Positions 22,730 through 36,129 of a DNA stretch of 64,000 nt are shown one piece after another; position 1 is the stretch's first letter; every line of letters begins with the position of its first letter. The translations under genes and the position numbers were made by a program. Origin of the DNA: Sycobia sp. Sy_11. Lineage: Eukaryota; Arthropoda; Insecta; Hymenoptera; Epichrysomallidae. The notes below the pieces were generated by a model. That model saw only the letters and a list, made by a program, of their open reading frames with translations. It made no database searches and was not told the origin of the DNA. The stretch is taken from NCBI GenBank assembly GCA_018907035.1, contig JACCIC010000028.1:994001-1058000 (forward strand), in the 5' to 3' direction.

Positions 22730-25700
22730 ACGGACCCAATACTATATATAATTTAAAAATAATATTTAATATTTATGATTAGACACATAAAAAGGAGTAC
22801 AAATTATAAAGTAATCGAAAAGTCTTTAGCAAAATATGTTTGGATAAGAAATAAACATTTGAAATTATTATCATTGGAATCACAACCAACAGACGTAAAA
22901 TAAACACATATGGTGTGTGTGTGTGCGCGCGCGCGCGCGTGCGCATATAGTTTTGAAATTATTGGTAAAATAAATTTCGATTTTACCATCTTTTTTTGTT
23001 CAATTTGAAAAAAATGTTGTCTATATCCTTCCAAAGATGATAAAGAATATATTTTTTAAAATTTCAGGGCAATCGGCTTAGTAGTTTTTTTACATGTACA
23101 AACTTGATATGATTAGTATGATTACCTCGATACAGGGCATTCTTCCACTAAAATTAGCAGCTGTATATCCGTAAGTAACGTTGGCAATTAATTTAAGGCC
23201 AAGTTGCCGCGAATGCAGTGCTCTTTGTAAGGCTTTATCTTCTTTTGGATGGTCCTTTATTGCTTTTTTCACCATTAATCTCGTGTCGAGAATTTCAGTG
23301 AGCATTCGAGGTAGAATTCCTTCCCGAACTTCTTTTTTTACAAATGCAACGCCACATGGAGCAAAATTAACTTTATTTTGCAATTTTATTGCAAGCTTCT
23401 TCGACACTTTTAAAGTTGCCGCACCAAATTCGAACGGTTCAGGACTAAATGAATTAAATAAAAAAAATTATTTGATTTGCTTTTTGCATAAACTTTATTC
23501 ACAAGTGATGATTTACTCAGTTATTCATGAATAAATATAAACAAATATAATAAAGTTACCGAATAGACAAACTAATTAAACTTCTTTTATATTTTATATA
23601 GTTATTAATATTAATACTTAACGATAAACTTACGTTCTTGTGCACCGTCGTGTAAAAGCAAATACTAATTGAGTTTACTAAATTGCCACATATACGGGTA
23701 CATATAAAATATATTATTGTTTTTTCATAAAGTAAAATCATAAATTTAGAAACAATGTTTGAAAAAATTAGAAAAGCACATTTAATGTCTTTAGTACAAA
23801 CAAAAGTTAATCTGAACTATGAAAATAATACTATCACTAGTAAGAAATAAATTAAAAGTTGTTTGAAGTTGAAATTTTTCATTAAATTTTTGAATTAAAA
23901 TTTCAATTTACTTTTTTATGTGGAGAAAAAAATTATTTGACTTACGATCCAATGTGTTCGATACGTCCTAAGCAGGTCGAAAAACAGTAATTATAAGCAA
24001 TTATAATACTTGGATACAAACTCTGAAAGTCTAATACAATAACTGGATCACTGTACATAGTAGACTCAGGCTCCAAAATAAGAGGTAATGATTCTGGAGC
24101 TCTCATACAACCTCGTTGTTGAGCGGATGGTGAAATAGGTATATAGTTTAATGGCTTTGCCAATCGTAACATCATTGATTCCACGCGAAACTGTGATCCG
24201 CGGGAGAAGACCTCATAAAACTGAATGCCATACAGTCGAGCATGTTCACTCGTTCTATCTAAAATATATGTGTTATAAATAAGACTAGATTTTAACTTGT
24301 TTTAATCGATATTATGCTTCAGAAAATTATGCAAAAATAGTGATATTAACTAATAATATCTAAATGATGAAGAAGTCGGTGAATTCCTATAACTTTATTA
24401 CTGTAATGATCTATCACTCTCCATTGTGTATTTCTAAATTGCCACCATTCTGTTAAAGTTGTAAAACTATATTGTGGAATTCTTTCATTCATAATGTGAA
24501 ACATAACGTTTTCATATGTATAACTTGTTAATGCTGCAAAAATAACATCCAAATTGTACAAATATTGATTTTTTCTATAGATTACAAGAAAATTTTCTAT
24601 ACCTATTTCATGTCTCATGAGTCTCCATATATCTAAAATAATTCGTCCAGTTAATTTCACTTCGCAAAGAGTTTCTAAATGAATATCTGGAGTAGATTCT
24701 TCTCTCGCTGTTTCGTGCTTGAATTTAGCATTAGGAGTGCGAGAAATTTTTTTATTCAAGCTTATACCATGAATAGATGCCCGATGAAATACATAACCCC
24801 AGGATAAAAATTCAAGATCCCAACCAATTAATATTTCTGGATCGTAGATTCCTATTATTGATATTAACTTTTCTATAGCAGTATTTTCATTTTCTACGTA
24901 GATTAATTTCACTTCTGTTGATATGTCATTACAATTAGTAAATTTATAGCTCAAATTATCTGGACTTAAAATTATGACACCTACAAAAATTTTATAATAT
25001 TTTTATCTGTATATTTAGAGCAAAACTGTAGAATATAGAAACTATAAAGTAATATACCACATTCCAATGGTTTTACATTATTGCAGCTTGGAGGAACATC
25101 ATTATAAATTGCATAAAAAATAGCTCCTATAGAATCATATCGCGGGTCAGGAAGAAAGTTCGGTCTTGCAATAACGTGTACTTCCAAACAAAAAATAGTT
25201 AAATACTGATACTGTAGTAAATTATGTTTAAATCACAATTTTTTTCTCTAATTCGAGTATATTCATAAAGTAATGAATCCTTAGAATATCTAATATTCTA
25301 GAAATATTATAAACATTACATACCGTAGTCAACGCTTTTACGTTTGCAAGATTTTCTTTGGCAACGTCTCCGACGGATGATCGTGAATTAAATTCGATCT
25401 GTCCACAAGAAATTCCCAAATGCTTTGATCCATCACATCCATTATCAATATCTCTAAATATGTTGGATAATTGACAGGGTGTATCAACTGTAGTGCTGTA
25501 ACTAGCTCCTTGAGATAACTCACTTTTTTCCTTTTGATTTTCCTTGTTCCTTTCTTGGAGTCGCTTCCTTGCTTTAACCCAAGCAATAACGCTTTTTCTA
25601 TCAGGTGGCAGTTTAAGCGGTCGGATAGTAACTAATTCCTGACTCGCAAGTTCCCGTTTTAAATTCAAAGAATTCACAGTATTGCCAGAAAAAAGAAATT

Positions 25701-28700
25701 CTTGGACTTTCATCTTGCGCCATTTTTCGAGTCCAGTGACACCTTTAAGCGAACTATGAAAAGATTCTAAGCATGCTAAACCAGTACCCTTAACTCGATG
25801 TAATACGTCAGTGATCTGATTGCGAGATAAAGCGTCGACATCTTCTTGCTTGCTGAAGAAAGGCTGAATATTATTGCACTTTGCAATTCCATATTTTTCT
25901 AAGCTATTCATTATCTCATCTCTAGTGGGTGGACTAAATTTTGGTACTAAAGTTACGATTTTATTTAAACCTTCGTTACATGGCAACAAGCTGGATCGAT
26001 TGTGCAAATCATTTTGCTTGAACTCAAGTAATTGACTAAAGGAAAGTTGATCCTCCTCTGATGGTTCCATTTCCGACAAAGTTTGTAACGTTTTAGAAGG
26101 AAAATTGTAATTAAATAAATTGTTTTGTTTTTCTGTTGATGCTGTGGTACTATTAGAATCACTATCATTGATTATTATAGGATTTTGAGGTGATGAAAGT
26201 ATAACAATATTTAAAGAGTCTTCAGAATCTTCAACAATTGTTCGATCACTATCAGAGTTGCTTTCATACGTAGTAAATAATTTTGTGGATATAGATGATG
26301 GCTTAGCAGAACTTAAAGTAGTTGTTAGTGTATTCTCTTCTTCTAAGACAAATATATATAAATTATGAAATACTTTAACTTGACTAGAATGATTAATTAA
26401 ATTTCTAGGTGTTTTTATTAAATAAAGACGAAACACAAGAATATTTGTATCAGATGTGTTACAATTTATTACAACAAGAAAATAAATCTAATATTTTTTT
26501 CCAAAAATACATAAGTAAATAATTACATTTAACGTTATATCATAACAAATTCGTTTTGTGAAAAATATTGCAGAAATAGTTTACGTATAAATATTTATAT
26601 ATTTTGAAAGGTATTATAAGAACGTTTTGATTACTTCAGTCTTTATTAAGAACACATAAAAAAATATTTAAAAAACCAATTTAAGATATTTAAATAAATT
26701 TTAAAGTATTATAGTAGCTATTATTCACTAAAAATAAGATGGATATAATAATCATGAACAGAAATTATTCTAGCAGATTGTCTGTACGACGGCACGACAG
26801 CAAATGTAATAAAGAAATTAAAAAGACTGATTTTTCAGGTAGAGGTAGCTAGACTATTGAGAGAGACTCCGACGAGTTCTCTGAACATGATAAGAAAGAG
26901 ATCATCTCTGGAATTCACGCGAAAGCGAGGCATAGTAAGACGCCATCTTATTGAATCTACTTGAACGTAATTCCGATGGCGTACGAACATCGATCATTCC
27001 CATTGGCCAAAAATAACATTTATAATTAAGGGGAATGAGAATGCGGTAGTTGAGATCTTAAAGCGATGGTGTTCAAGTTACGCCACAAAATGGCAAGACT
27101 GGCCAGTACACCATGTTTAAAATTCCTATAGGTAATGAAAGCGCTGCAAACTTATTCAAGCTGGTATGGCAGGCGTTGGAGAAGGTATTGACGAGACACG
27201 GCATCGAGACGTTGTTTTTTGAACAAAGAATCTTCCTGTATCGTTCCGAGGACAGGACGCTAACGATAGCTGTAACAGCTTCGGTTGTGTTTTCTGACAC
27301 AAAAATGGAAAGGATTGGACATTTGCGTGTGGATAGCTGCGTCCAGATAAGTTGGAGGCCATACACCGAGCTTGGTCTACAGGCTGAGTATGATTGAGAT
27401 ATTAATAAATAATTAATTGATAAATTAACAATGTTCGATGCATAAGTTGTAAAAATAGATTGTAGAGATTAAATATTTGTGTACCCTAATCGAATTGTTT
27501 ATTAACAATTTAAATGGTTAATTAACTAATTAATTATTTAATGGACTCTAATTAAGAAGTTGAACTTTATTACATAAACGCGAACTGAAAATTGATCGAA
27601 GTATTTGTTATTTAAATAGACAATTAATTATTGAATTACTTATTTATTCATTAATAATAAAAAAAGGAGGTACGCGCGAGTGGTGAGTATGTGAGTATGA
27701 TGTGAATTTGCGGAGATGCACTAACGCGCGATGTACACTATATATGTGCCGCGCCGAGTAGTTGCGAATGAAGGGGAAGAGTATGTCTAGAGAAGGGAGA
27801 GAGAATGCTCGGCGAGAGCTGACTACAAGCTACCAGCTCATATCTCCCCACGGCAATGTTGCTCGCTAAAATTGCTATCTCTGGCGTGCACCCACTAATC
27901 TTTCGTTGGATATAATGCAACTTAGAGCTAAGTTATTTAGTTATCAATTAGTATTTTGTTGGGTTAATTCAAAATGAAAAGCTTCGTATTCGACTACGGA
28001 AACGATTCCGTAGATATGTTAAAAGGTGAAAAATCACAGTCGAAGCGCCTTATATAGAAAACTGTATGTGCGTACGCGTGTGCATGCCCGCGCGCATAGG
28101 CGCCGTTGCCTTTGCACAACTGTAAGCACTTGAGATCTGCGGTATGTATGCGCACAGCCATGTCTATGGAGTCTAAGTGCACTTACTCTCTGTACACAAA
28201 GTAACACGAACTTAGTTTTCGTTAAATGAAGCGATGAGTTCGTGACACGGTCCTTTCACCAGAAAGGTTACAAATACTCCTTGGTGGGTTCTCTGGTGAT
28301 TTGGAGGTATATAATCATTTAAAGGTCGCGCGTTTCAATTGATTAAGTACAGGCCTGTACGTGATTGAGGTCAGATTTTTATAAGCAGCAACGCGGACGT
28401 AGTACGCACTTAAAAACTAAATTAAAATCTACTAGAGCTAGAAGTGTTCAAATATATAGAGAGGAATGCATAGATATAATACGAAAATGAATAGATTGAA
28501 ACAAGCAAAAGTGGGGAAAAAAGATAGCAGAATCAATAATGTGTACGTTAGAATGAAAAATTGTATCACACAAATAAATGTGAGAGTGAGAGAGCTAAAA
28601 ATAGGTGAGTATAATGATAGAAAAACATAGAGAGGAAAATAACGAGATAAAGCATTTGTAGAAGAGAAGTCGATTATGCGAAATGGTATAACAAAATTGA

Positions 28701-31700
28701 AAACAGATATAACAAAACAAAATGATAAAATCATACAGGATAGCGCAGTAGGATAGAAAGAAAATGAAAATCAACTGTGAGACGATAGAAGAAAATGGGA
28801 ATGAGAGACTCGAGCTTGAAAATGAAATCGCATATTAATGCAATAGTTTACACAGTACGAGTAGCTGTAAGTATTTGCGAGTAGACACAAGAGAACGAGG
28901 ATTAAAATGTGAGTGAAATATCATCGGAAACTGAATATGAAACATCCAATCGGATAACCTTCTAGTAGAAATCTATACAGTGAAAAAAATCATAAAGCAC
29001 GTACATTAAAATGTGCATTGCATTGGCGTAAAACGCTAGAATTTCATAATTGTTAATAAGAATACATAGAAATGGGGAGAAAAATTACATTAAGAGAAAT
29101 AGTATATTTAAAAGATATTTATTATGTTCATTAGCACGTCCGTATTCATAAACAAGGCTTTGATTTGCGATACACTATTTTTTAATTAAAAATATGAATC
29201 ACCCATGTTATATTCACAGGTAACATAAGAAATATTTTTTATTATTTTTTATTAACTATTTTACCTCGTATCTAACCAAGAAACATCAAGGCTTGATGAC
29301 TGTGACAGCAACTAACTCATACAGCTAGTGAAAGAGAAAATGTTTTCAGGTCGATAATAATTACATAAAACTCACATTAAACGAAAGTTGTTTAATTGAA
29401 TTTGAAAAGTAAATTTACATAAAAGCGTTTCCACGCGTTCGATAAATCAATCGGTAACGTAAGTAATGCTTAGATAGACAAATTATTAACATTTCATGAA
29501 CTATCGAATATCGAAGTTGTCAATGTTCATACGATCTCGGCCAGCACGATGGCCATCTTATGTTGCCGCTGCAACCTGCTAGCTAGCAACGTGCGCGATT
29601 CCATTCAAGTCGGAACTTCATGAACTGGGTTTCGTGTGCCCCCAAGGAATATCATCAATGGTTACAATTATTCCCATTGAGAAAGATAGCTTTCAACAGA
29701 TCTTCAATTGTTTCGATATGGCAACAATTATTATCAAAGATTGAATGATTGGAAAATTCTTCAAACTCTATGAGGCAATGGGCCGACTATTACGATTCGT
29801 TGGGCTATCAGCTTGCCTCGATATTTCTTTCAACTGTTGTACGAAAATCGATGATGCATCTAATTGTTTATTTCAAGACATAAGATTCATCTTTAAACCA
29901 ATAAAGCCGGACGCTTACCGACGGCCGGCGCGTTCCAACTACTTTGCAAACAAGTGTGCAGATCCCCATCTTTCGATTCATCGAATGCCTGTATTAAACC
30001 TTAGAAAATCGCGAGATGGTCAAGATAGGTTTTTCACGTGCAAAATGTGGAAAAATTAACAATCGTGACGAACGATTATTTTTAAGTCAGTTGTGTGAAC
30101 ACATTCTGAGAAACTGACAACTCTTCATCTGGTTGCATCTAAGATGCCACATGTAGTCAACATGCACCAGTAAGTCACACGGAATACTAATCTTTTATTT
30201 ATTAATAAACAAGGATTACAGATTTAATCAATAAGACTATGTACATATTGTTCTTATTCGAAGCAATGTTTTATTACGCTTTAGTAGACGTATAATTGAT
30301 CTATCGGAGATATACTCAGGAAAGTGTAAGCCTTAGTACCGTCCCAACTATCGTCGGGAACCGAATGCTGAAACGTCTTAACGTAACGAACAATTCGTAT
30401 ATGAAGGCTATAATCAAACGTATCCTTTCAATCTCGCCGTGACTTACAAAGTTAAATCTTCGTGTTTCAGGACTACTTGTTCACATACAACGACGACTTG
30501 AAAGAGCTTGAATTTAACTAATTTAAGAATATCAAAAACCTTCTGCACACTCTAACCTTCAAGACCATCTTGGATCTAAAAGTGTTAAACACCTTTGAAA
30601 AGGCTAGGACTCGCAATTGGCATACGCGTTTGTTGTACAACCTTATCAGGTATAACGATAGGTTTCATATTAAGTTTGATAACCGACATATATACTAGCA
30701 TCAGATGAAGTCTCCAGTCTAACGGCACAACTATCATGATAGATTCATTAAGAAAAACTATAATTATTTTACAAGTTAAAATAGGGCTATCATAACCATC
30801 CCCGTACTGACCCAAAGATACAATGTGCTACTTCTACAACGACTGTTAGGTTAAATCATTATAAATAAAGTTACACACCCTTTTTCCTATCCTTTTTGGG
30901 GCCTTTCTAAATACTAGACTTTGTAAGTTACTTTTATATCTGGTACATATAGAGTTTCACTCTCCGAGCAGAGAACTATAATTTTAAAAAAGGAGAGGGA
31001 ATGTAGGATCAATTCACACATTGCGCCGGTACCTACAACGCCACTATTGGCATGTAGGGTAAATTATCAATTATGGATCAAACGCGACCACACGCCATAT
31101 TGGTGTCAATCCGTAATCAACAATAGCCTAAACTAGATGCGTTCGAACTAGCTTGGAGAATCATATACTTTTAGTAGTAACACTATTTTTTGAAGATAAA
31201 TCTGTCAATTATTCGCAATCCATACTTTCTCATTTTGTCACTGACATATAATTACTTAGCTTATATGGTACTAAAAATGTTGGGACAAAGGGACGTTAGT
31301 TCGACGCATTTCGTCGAACTGACGACACTCTGTGTGTATGTATGTGAGACTGCGCCGTTCTGCTGCTATCCGTCGCCTCGCTGTGCGCCGTTTCGCTTTG
31401 TGTATCTACAAGATTCGGACGTGTTTAATAAAGATCTGATATATACTTATAAATCTCTACTTCATTTATTTAATAAATTCATACAAAAAACCTTTAGAGG
31501 GTTAATTCCACAAAGTCGCGCATTATCGAAGAATTTCCATATAAACGTCATGAACAGTTTTCGAATTAGACTTTTTCCGCCGTCAATATATTAAACGGAT
31601 TCATATAATTACTGGGGTTTGGTGTGTGAAACGAGTCTCCAATAAGTTGCCAGTAAGTTAGAAAACCGTTTCTGACCGTTTATTACGTCAACGTTAAAAA

Positions 31701-34700
31701 ACTTGCAGTTCCAAAACTGTTCATCACATTTTTATGGAAAGTATACGACAATGCAATTCAGCATTATTAAATGTACGTATTGGCAACTTAGCGACAACCT
31801 TTCAGAATTCATCTTAGAGCATATATTCATGGAGGTTGCTTACCGTATTAAAACTTTGAGGAAATGTGCGAGAGAGCGGTCCGAGTTATGAGTTTTTTGT
31901 CTCTTTCGCACAATTACTGTGATTGGTTGAAAGTTTTTGGTTAAATCCGCCCTCAAAGCAACGAAGATAGACATGGATACAAGCATAAAGTCCGTACAAA
32001 AAGTGTTATAACTCGGAGGTAAGTTACTACCCCGACATTAAATCCGCCTATAAAGCACAAGAAGGTTAAGTTGAAGCAAGAAGTAAATAAAGTGAGCCAA
32101 GCACATGTGCAAACTTTCAACTAATCACAGTAATAGCACGAAAAAGACAGAAAACCCCCATAACTCGGACCTCTCTCTCGCATCTTTCCTCAGCCACTTC
32201 ATTGAATAGGCAGTAGCCATGTATATATGCTGTAAGGCATTAAATCGGAGTCGAATTTGTGTCAATGAACGAAGATGAGTGAATTATAATAATTATAATT
32301 AATACTCTTTTGCCCCTTCCTACATCTGCTTATTACTATTGAATAAAAACCGCTAAAATTTATTTTTAAAATTTTTTGGTAGACTTTTCTTTAATAAAGT
32401 CTGAAGGAATCAAAAATTTATGATGAATCATTATAAAATATAAATTATAAAGTAAATAAGTTTATAAATAAGTTTTTCCTTAAAATTATCATTCTAACCA
32501 ATCTTATCATATAAATAACAAAAAATTAAGAAAAATATGCAATTATTTTTAATATTATACCAAAAACCGATTCTTTAACTGGTGAAAATATTCGTTTGCG
32601 ACGAAATTTTTCTAGAATTTTTTGTTGCTCAATAGATTGCTCTGAAGGCGATGCACATGATGACTTTTTTGGTGTTTTCTGACCATTTTGAATTTCTAGG
32701 CTTAATGGAGAGTAACTTCGACTAGGACAACTCGGACTTGTAAGTTTATTCTTTCTTTTAGGAGATCTTCGTGGTGTTCTTGGCAAAAAATCTGTTTTCT
32801 TTTTCTTCTTTACATCATCACACGAATTTTCATCATCAACGTCTGAAATACGATTTCTTTTCCGCGGTGTCACGGGGGTAACAGATCGTGAGCGTTTATG
32901 TTCCCTTCCAGATTTATATTCACATATGATGAATTCCTTACTCTCAATGGTTGTGTCAGTATCTTTATTTAAATTGTTGATATTGCTATTTTCATTATCT
33001 ATAGGTCCATCAAGTTGAGGAATATTATCAGACAATTTTGATTTTGCAGCTTCATTTAAAGACTCCAATACAAGTTCTATTGATATAAATAGTGTAAAAA
33101 ATATTGAATATACTGATTAAAAAATATATATAGAAATTTGTTATAGAATTTTGTTACCTATTTGTGATTCATTATTTATACGTGATATTACTTGTGATTT
33201 TTCTTCAATTGTTTCCCAAGAACTAATGTTGAAATTATTCAATTCCAAATTAGTAATATTTAAATCTGAAACGTCTTCCTCTCCTTCACTATCAATACCT
33301 ATAACTTCTTCCATAAAAAAGTTCTCATAACTTTGCTGTGACTTTTGAGATCCAAGAATACTATTAGAATCAACTGGACTAGGAATATTTTCTTCGTCAT
33401 TTGCTAAATTAACTAACATATCTATAATATTAACTAAAACATAAATTTATGGTTATTGATAAAATTTTTACAAGGTATCCTGTTACATAACAAACTTCTA
33501 AACGTACGTTCACTACTGTTTAAAGATATATTACTAAGAGAAGATTGAGATTGCAAAGAAGAAATCTTCAACTCATTATTCCCACTTTGGCATGATTCAT
33601 TTAAAGCTTTTTGAGTAGTATTTAAAGCATGTACAGAAGAATGTACTTCCAACTGTGATGCATTTAATAAAATACTATTTTCCGATATAGGAATAGGATA
33701 AGATGAATTTTCTACACCAGTTGATAATGAATTTTCATTCTCCTAAATTTTTTATAGATGATAAAGAAAGATTTCTTATTAAAAATAAAAATGATGTATG
33801 TGACATGTCAATTTGAAAAGCAAATATTTTTATATACTTGGGAATTGATAATAAACAGCCTCTGAGCTAATCGTGTCTGTTGATAGAGATCATTGTTTGT
33901 TAAAATTCCTAAAGCTTTGGTTCTTTCTGGACTCTGAGGATATGTTAATTGTGAATCTCCACCTAAATTAGCTTGTGCTCTCCTAGATTTTTCTTCTTCC
34001 CATATTGCAGCAATACCTGGATTTAAATCTATTCCTTTGTCTATGACTTCTCGATTAATAATATCTGAAGCAACAGCATCTATTTCTATTCTACAAATAC
34101 TTTGTTTTGTAACTGAAAATGGCATATATTCTCCTTTTTCTGTGCTAGACTCCAATATGTCATTAAAACTGATTGGTGTAATTAAATCTTTTTTAGTTTG
34201 TAAAGTCATTGAACCATGTCGATATTTAAAATTTCTTAAATCTATTGTACTCATACCATATATATTGAAATCGATCATAAACTGTAATACAAATGGAATA
34301 TGTGCTTCATAGGGTTGAAAATTTTGATCAAGAATATTGCCACCCTACAAAATTAGTATAAAACAATGTTTCAAATAAATAAATTATATAATAAAAAAAT
34401 TTATTTCATTAAATATTAAACCTGTAACAAATCTGTAGCTCTCTTAATAACTGCTGGATTATAGAAATATAGTTTTAAAAAGTGATGTTGTTTTTCATGA
34501 TATCCATAATAAGGTCTATAAAAAGAATTTATAATATTGAAATATTTAAATGATTCTTAATTTAACAGACAAATGTAAGAGCATACATTCCGGCAACTTG
34601 TTGAATTTTATAAATATGCTGTGTATTAGATTTAGCGCATCCAAAGGATACATTAATAGCTGCATCCAATGATGTAGAAAGGCGATACAATAAAATATCT

Positions 34701-34988
34701 GCGCTTATTTCGCCGGAATAAGGCACATATATATAAGGAAAGACTCCATGCATATGCAAACAAACTTTTTCTCCTAAAAAAATTAATTTCAAAGACCTTA
34801 CTTTCGGAACCATATATTAATAGTAAATAAACATTACCACTTAGTGTGGTTCCAAAAATTCGTATTATTGGCACTTGTTTAATTTCACTTCCCCGAAATT
34901 GTGAAAAAGTAGGATCTATATCCGGAATTGGTTCGGCTTGATAACTGTCACTACTAATAACTCTAATCGAATACATTTCAGTAGTCAT
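16179..34988 (-). CDS. REV3L: DNA polymerase zeta catalytic subunit (REV3), 17 exons
   Basis: Translesion B-family polymerase that extends past DNA damage in the nucleus. Exons, minus strand: 34988-34838, 34773-34587, 34515-34422, 34344-33838, 33742-33472, 33421-33158, 33076-32561, 26342-25324, 25211-25058, 24980-24351, 24258-23946, 23444-23126, 17714-17466, 17403-17293, 17217-16799, 16636-16399, 16316-16179. The sum is 5,580 bp (1,859 residues plus stop) and phases agree at every junction. N-terminus: YSIRVISSD, HMHGVFPYIYVPY, YYGYHEKQHH. REV7-binding-like motif VPKFSPP near residue 795. Polymerase motif A DFQSLYPSI (about 1345), motif B NVTYGYTAANFSGRMP (about 1457), motif C YGDTDSLFV (about 1506). 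C-terminal cysteine motifs CPSC/CIDC and CESC/CVSLDC bind zinc and an Fe-S cluster. The disordered middle (exons 5-8) is shorter than in vertebrates. A start at the second Met (34976) is also possible. Introns 7 and 12 are swollen by repeats. The border of exon 9 is the least certain. Confidence 0.95.
18018..18150. repeat. Foldback element with CTCG...CGAG centre
   Basis: TGTGACACAAGGGAGCAAA near 18024 pairs with TTTGCTCCCGTGTGTCACA near 18120-18138. The inner part carries CACTCGAGCGAAGCGAGGG, itself nearly palindromic. It is MITE-like and non-coding. A similar layout occurs at 38912-39036. Confidence 0.65.
18410..18935. repeat. Dispersed repeat family, copy in REV3 intron
   Basis: It shares with 38575-39070 the GATTATAAGTTTGTT block, the TTCTGCTTTCTGATTG.TCGGAAAG block and the GGAGGNAAAGTAGTATTTTGCT end. 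Its start is GC-rich (GGGGGTGAAACCCCC hairpin, about 18431-18446). Non-coding. Confidence 0.65.
19020..19640. repeat. Dispersed repeat family (CCAAAGTGAGA type)
   Basis: 19065-19160 matches 35425-35510 (CCAAAGTGAGA, then CTTACAAG.GA.GAAGTGGGGAGA). The right part (about 19430-19500) is related, in reverse complement, to about 31660-31715 (TTACGTCAACG, AACTTGCAGTT). These are probably pieces of one or two non-autonomous transposons. Confidence 0.55.
20487..21365 (-). pseudogene. Dead mariner transposase in REV3 intron 12
   Basis: Minus-strand frames (21365-20925, 20938-20696, 20669-20487) read as a mariner transposase: helix-turn-helix start with STVKQWVSEFKKGR and PRSGRPTEV, first Asp in VTVDEA followed by a stop in place of the usual Trp, second Asp in QHDNAPAH, third in APSDYYLF. 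A stop, two frame changes and loss of the C-terminus after YYLF make it inactive. It belongs to a different mariner subfamily from the one at 10686 (irritans-like, by memory). It runs in the same direction as REV3. Confidence 0.85.
22671..22726. repeat. (AT)n microsatellite
   Basis: About 28 AT units in REV3 intron 12. Confidence 0.95.
22912..22944. repeat. (GT)n(GC)n tract
   Basis: Alternating purine-pyrimidine run (GT then GC units) that could adopt Z-DNA, in REV3 intron 12. Confidence 0.85.
31298..31320. repeat. Perfect 9-bp hairpin
   Basis: AGTTCGACG, loop CATTT, CGTCGAACT. Inside REV3 intron 7; function unknown. Confidence 0.6.
31813..32237. mobile_element. MITE with about 110-bp inverted repeats, copy 1
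   Basis: The left end CTTAGAGCATATATTCATGG is inverted at the right end as CCATGTATATATGCTGTAAGG. The next block GGTCCGAGTTATGAG is inverted as CATAACTCGGACC. It matches 38023-38534 over both arms, carries no coding capacity, and sits in REV3 intron 7. Confidence 0.8.
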
Positions 34989-35417
34989 TTTCTTTCTAAG
35001 ATAAACTATACATTAAAAAAAGTATAAAATAACATAAGTAATTAATCAGAATGTTTCATTAGCATTATAAATTTTGTTATATATTTATTATTATTATATA
35101 TACATAACGAGTTGAGTGAATTTTACCGCCTAAATCACATTATCACAATAGATTAGTAGAATTTTCTAGAATAGAGGGTATAGAATGACCGAGTAGACCG
35201 GGTAGATCAGACTATGATCAGGCATCTGTGACATTTGGTTATATTTTACCTGATTTTACATATTGCCCCCTTTAATAAATACTGGTAAGTAATAATATTT
35301 TAAAAATGTTTTTATACGTAGCGAGTAACTTGCCACAAGAGGCCGTGAGCCCGTGAGTAACCGTTGTATCATTGCACCAGTTGCACAACATATATTTCAC
35401 CGCGCCCTCTGGAAACA

Positions 35418-35650
35418 GAGTTGAAGCCCAAACCAAAGTGAGAGAACAATACAGGGAGTCATATTGTGTCTCTCTTACAAGCGAGGAAGTGGGGAGAAAA
35501 AGAAATTAGGTTTCAGCTTCAACTCTGTTCCCAGAGTGCGCGGTCTAATATATATATTAGATCGCGCGCTTAAACGGACGCTCTGAAGTCCATATTGAAG
35601 GACAGCGAGAGCCCTAGAGTCGTGTAACACGATTGACTCGATCTACGAGG
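35418..35650. repeat. Dispersed repeat (CCAAAGTGAGA type) with near-palindrome
   Basis: It matches 19065-19160 and, inverted or rearranged, 36130-36430. It contains the near-palindrome GCGCGGTCTAAT / ATTAGATCGCGC (35538-35567). Confidence 0.6.
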
Positions 35651-35789
35651 GTGCCAAATGCCAATGCATTAAAACACAAATGGCTGCCGTGGTCGCTCTG
35701 ATTATGGAGGGTAGAGATGAGTAGAAACTCCGCTAAAATAGTGTCGAATTACATGGGAGGACTTCGAGACAGAATTAGCCGCGAGTCGG

Positions 35790-36110
35790 CGACACCCTGT
35801 GAGGCACGTTCAAATGCACGTATTTGAAGAAAAGAGAGTAGCGGTATGCAATGAGCGTGTAGAGAAGGAAAAATTAAATCTCTGCTCCCTTATTTTTGCT
35901 TCTTTTCTTCCCCTTACTCGCTTTGGCTCTCTCTCTCTCTCTCTCTCTCTCGGTCTGTTGTACGTAGAATTATCGAGAGATTTCCAAAAAAGCGAAATTT
36001 ACCGAACAAATCTGAACTACCATCTCCGGCCAATTATTGATAAACTTTTCCCATGTAAAGCGAATGGAGTTTACTCCCTCTCTCTACCCCCGATAATTTT
36101 AAGTGTATAA
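35790..36110 (+). repeat. Dispersed repeat family (copy 2) with (TC)n
   Basis: Related to 13690-14130 (inverted) and 36500-36870. It contains a TC tract (about 35927-35952), a TCTGAACTACCATCTCCGG block, then CCATGTAAAGCGAATGG. Confidence 0.6.
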
Positions 36111-36129
36111 TTACTTAACTTATGTACTA

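Larger units (their letters stand above)
17715..23125. other. REV3 intron 12 (5.4 kb), repeat-filled
   Basis: It separates polymerase motifs B and C. It contains a foldback element, two dispersed repeats, a dead mariner, and AT and GT/GC microsatellites, each listed separately. No other coding frame is credible. Confidence 0.85.
26343..32560. other. REV3 intron 7 (6.2 kb)
   Basis: It separates the N-terminal domain exons from the exon carrying the REV7-binding motif. It is AT-rich with scattered GC-richer islands (about 26,850-27,380, 27,660-28,260 and 29,500-30,480) and one MITE. Open frames in these islands occur on both strands, overlap each other and have no recognisable domain, so I do not call genes. 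Confidence 0.75.

Noticed and set aside
26350..26436. Extension of REV3 exon 8 to an upstream Met at 26436
   Set aside because: An acceptor at 26343 joins in phase to exon 7; the upstream open stretch is intronic and has no similarity to REV3.
27113..27397. Plus-strand frame of 94 residues in REV3 intron 7
   Set aside because: An equally long frame lies on the opposite strand. There is no recognisable domain, splice context or start context, so it is probably chance or decayed repeat.
29745..30059. 104-residue frame in REV3 intron 7
   Set aside because: No domain, no supporting splice sites, and it sits among dispersed repeats; not enough to call a gene.
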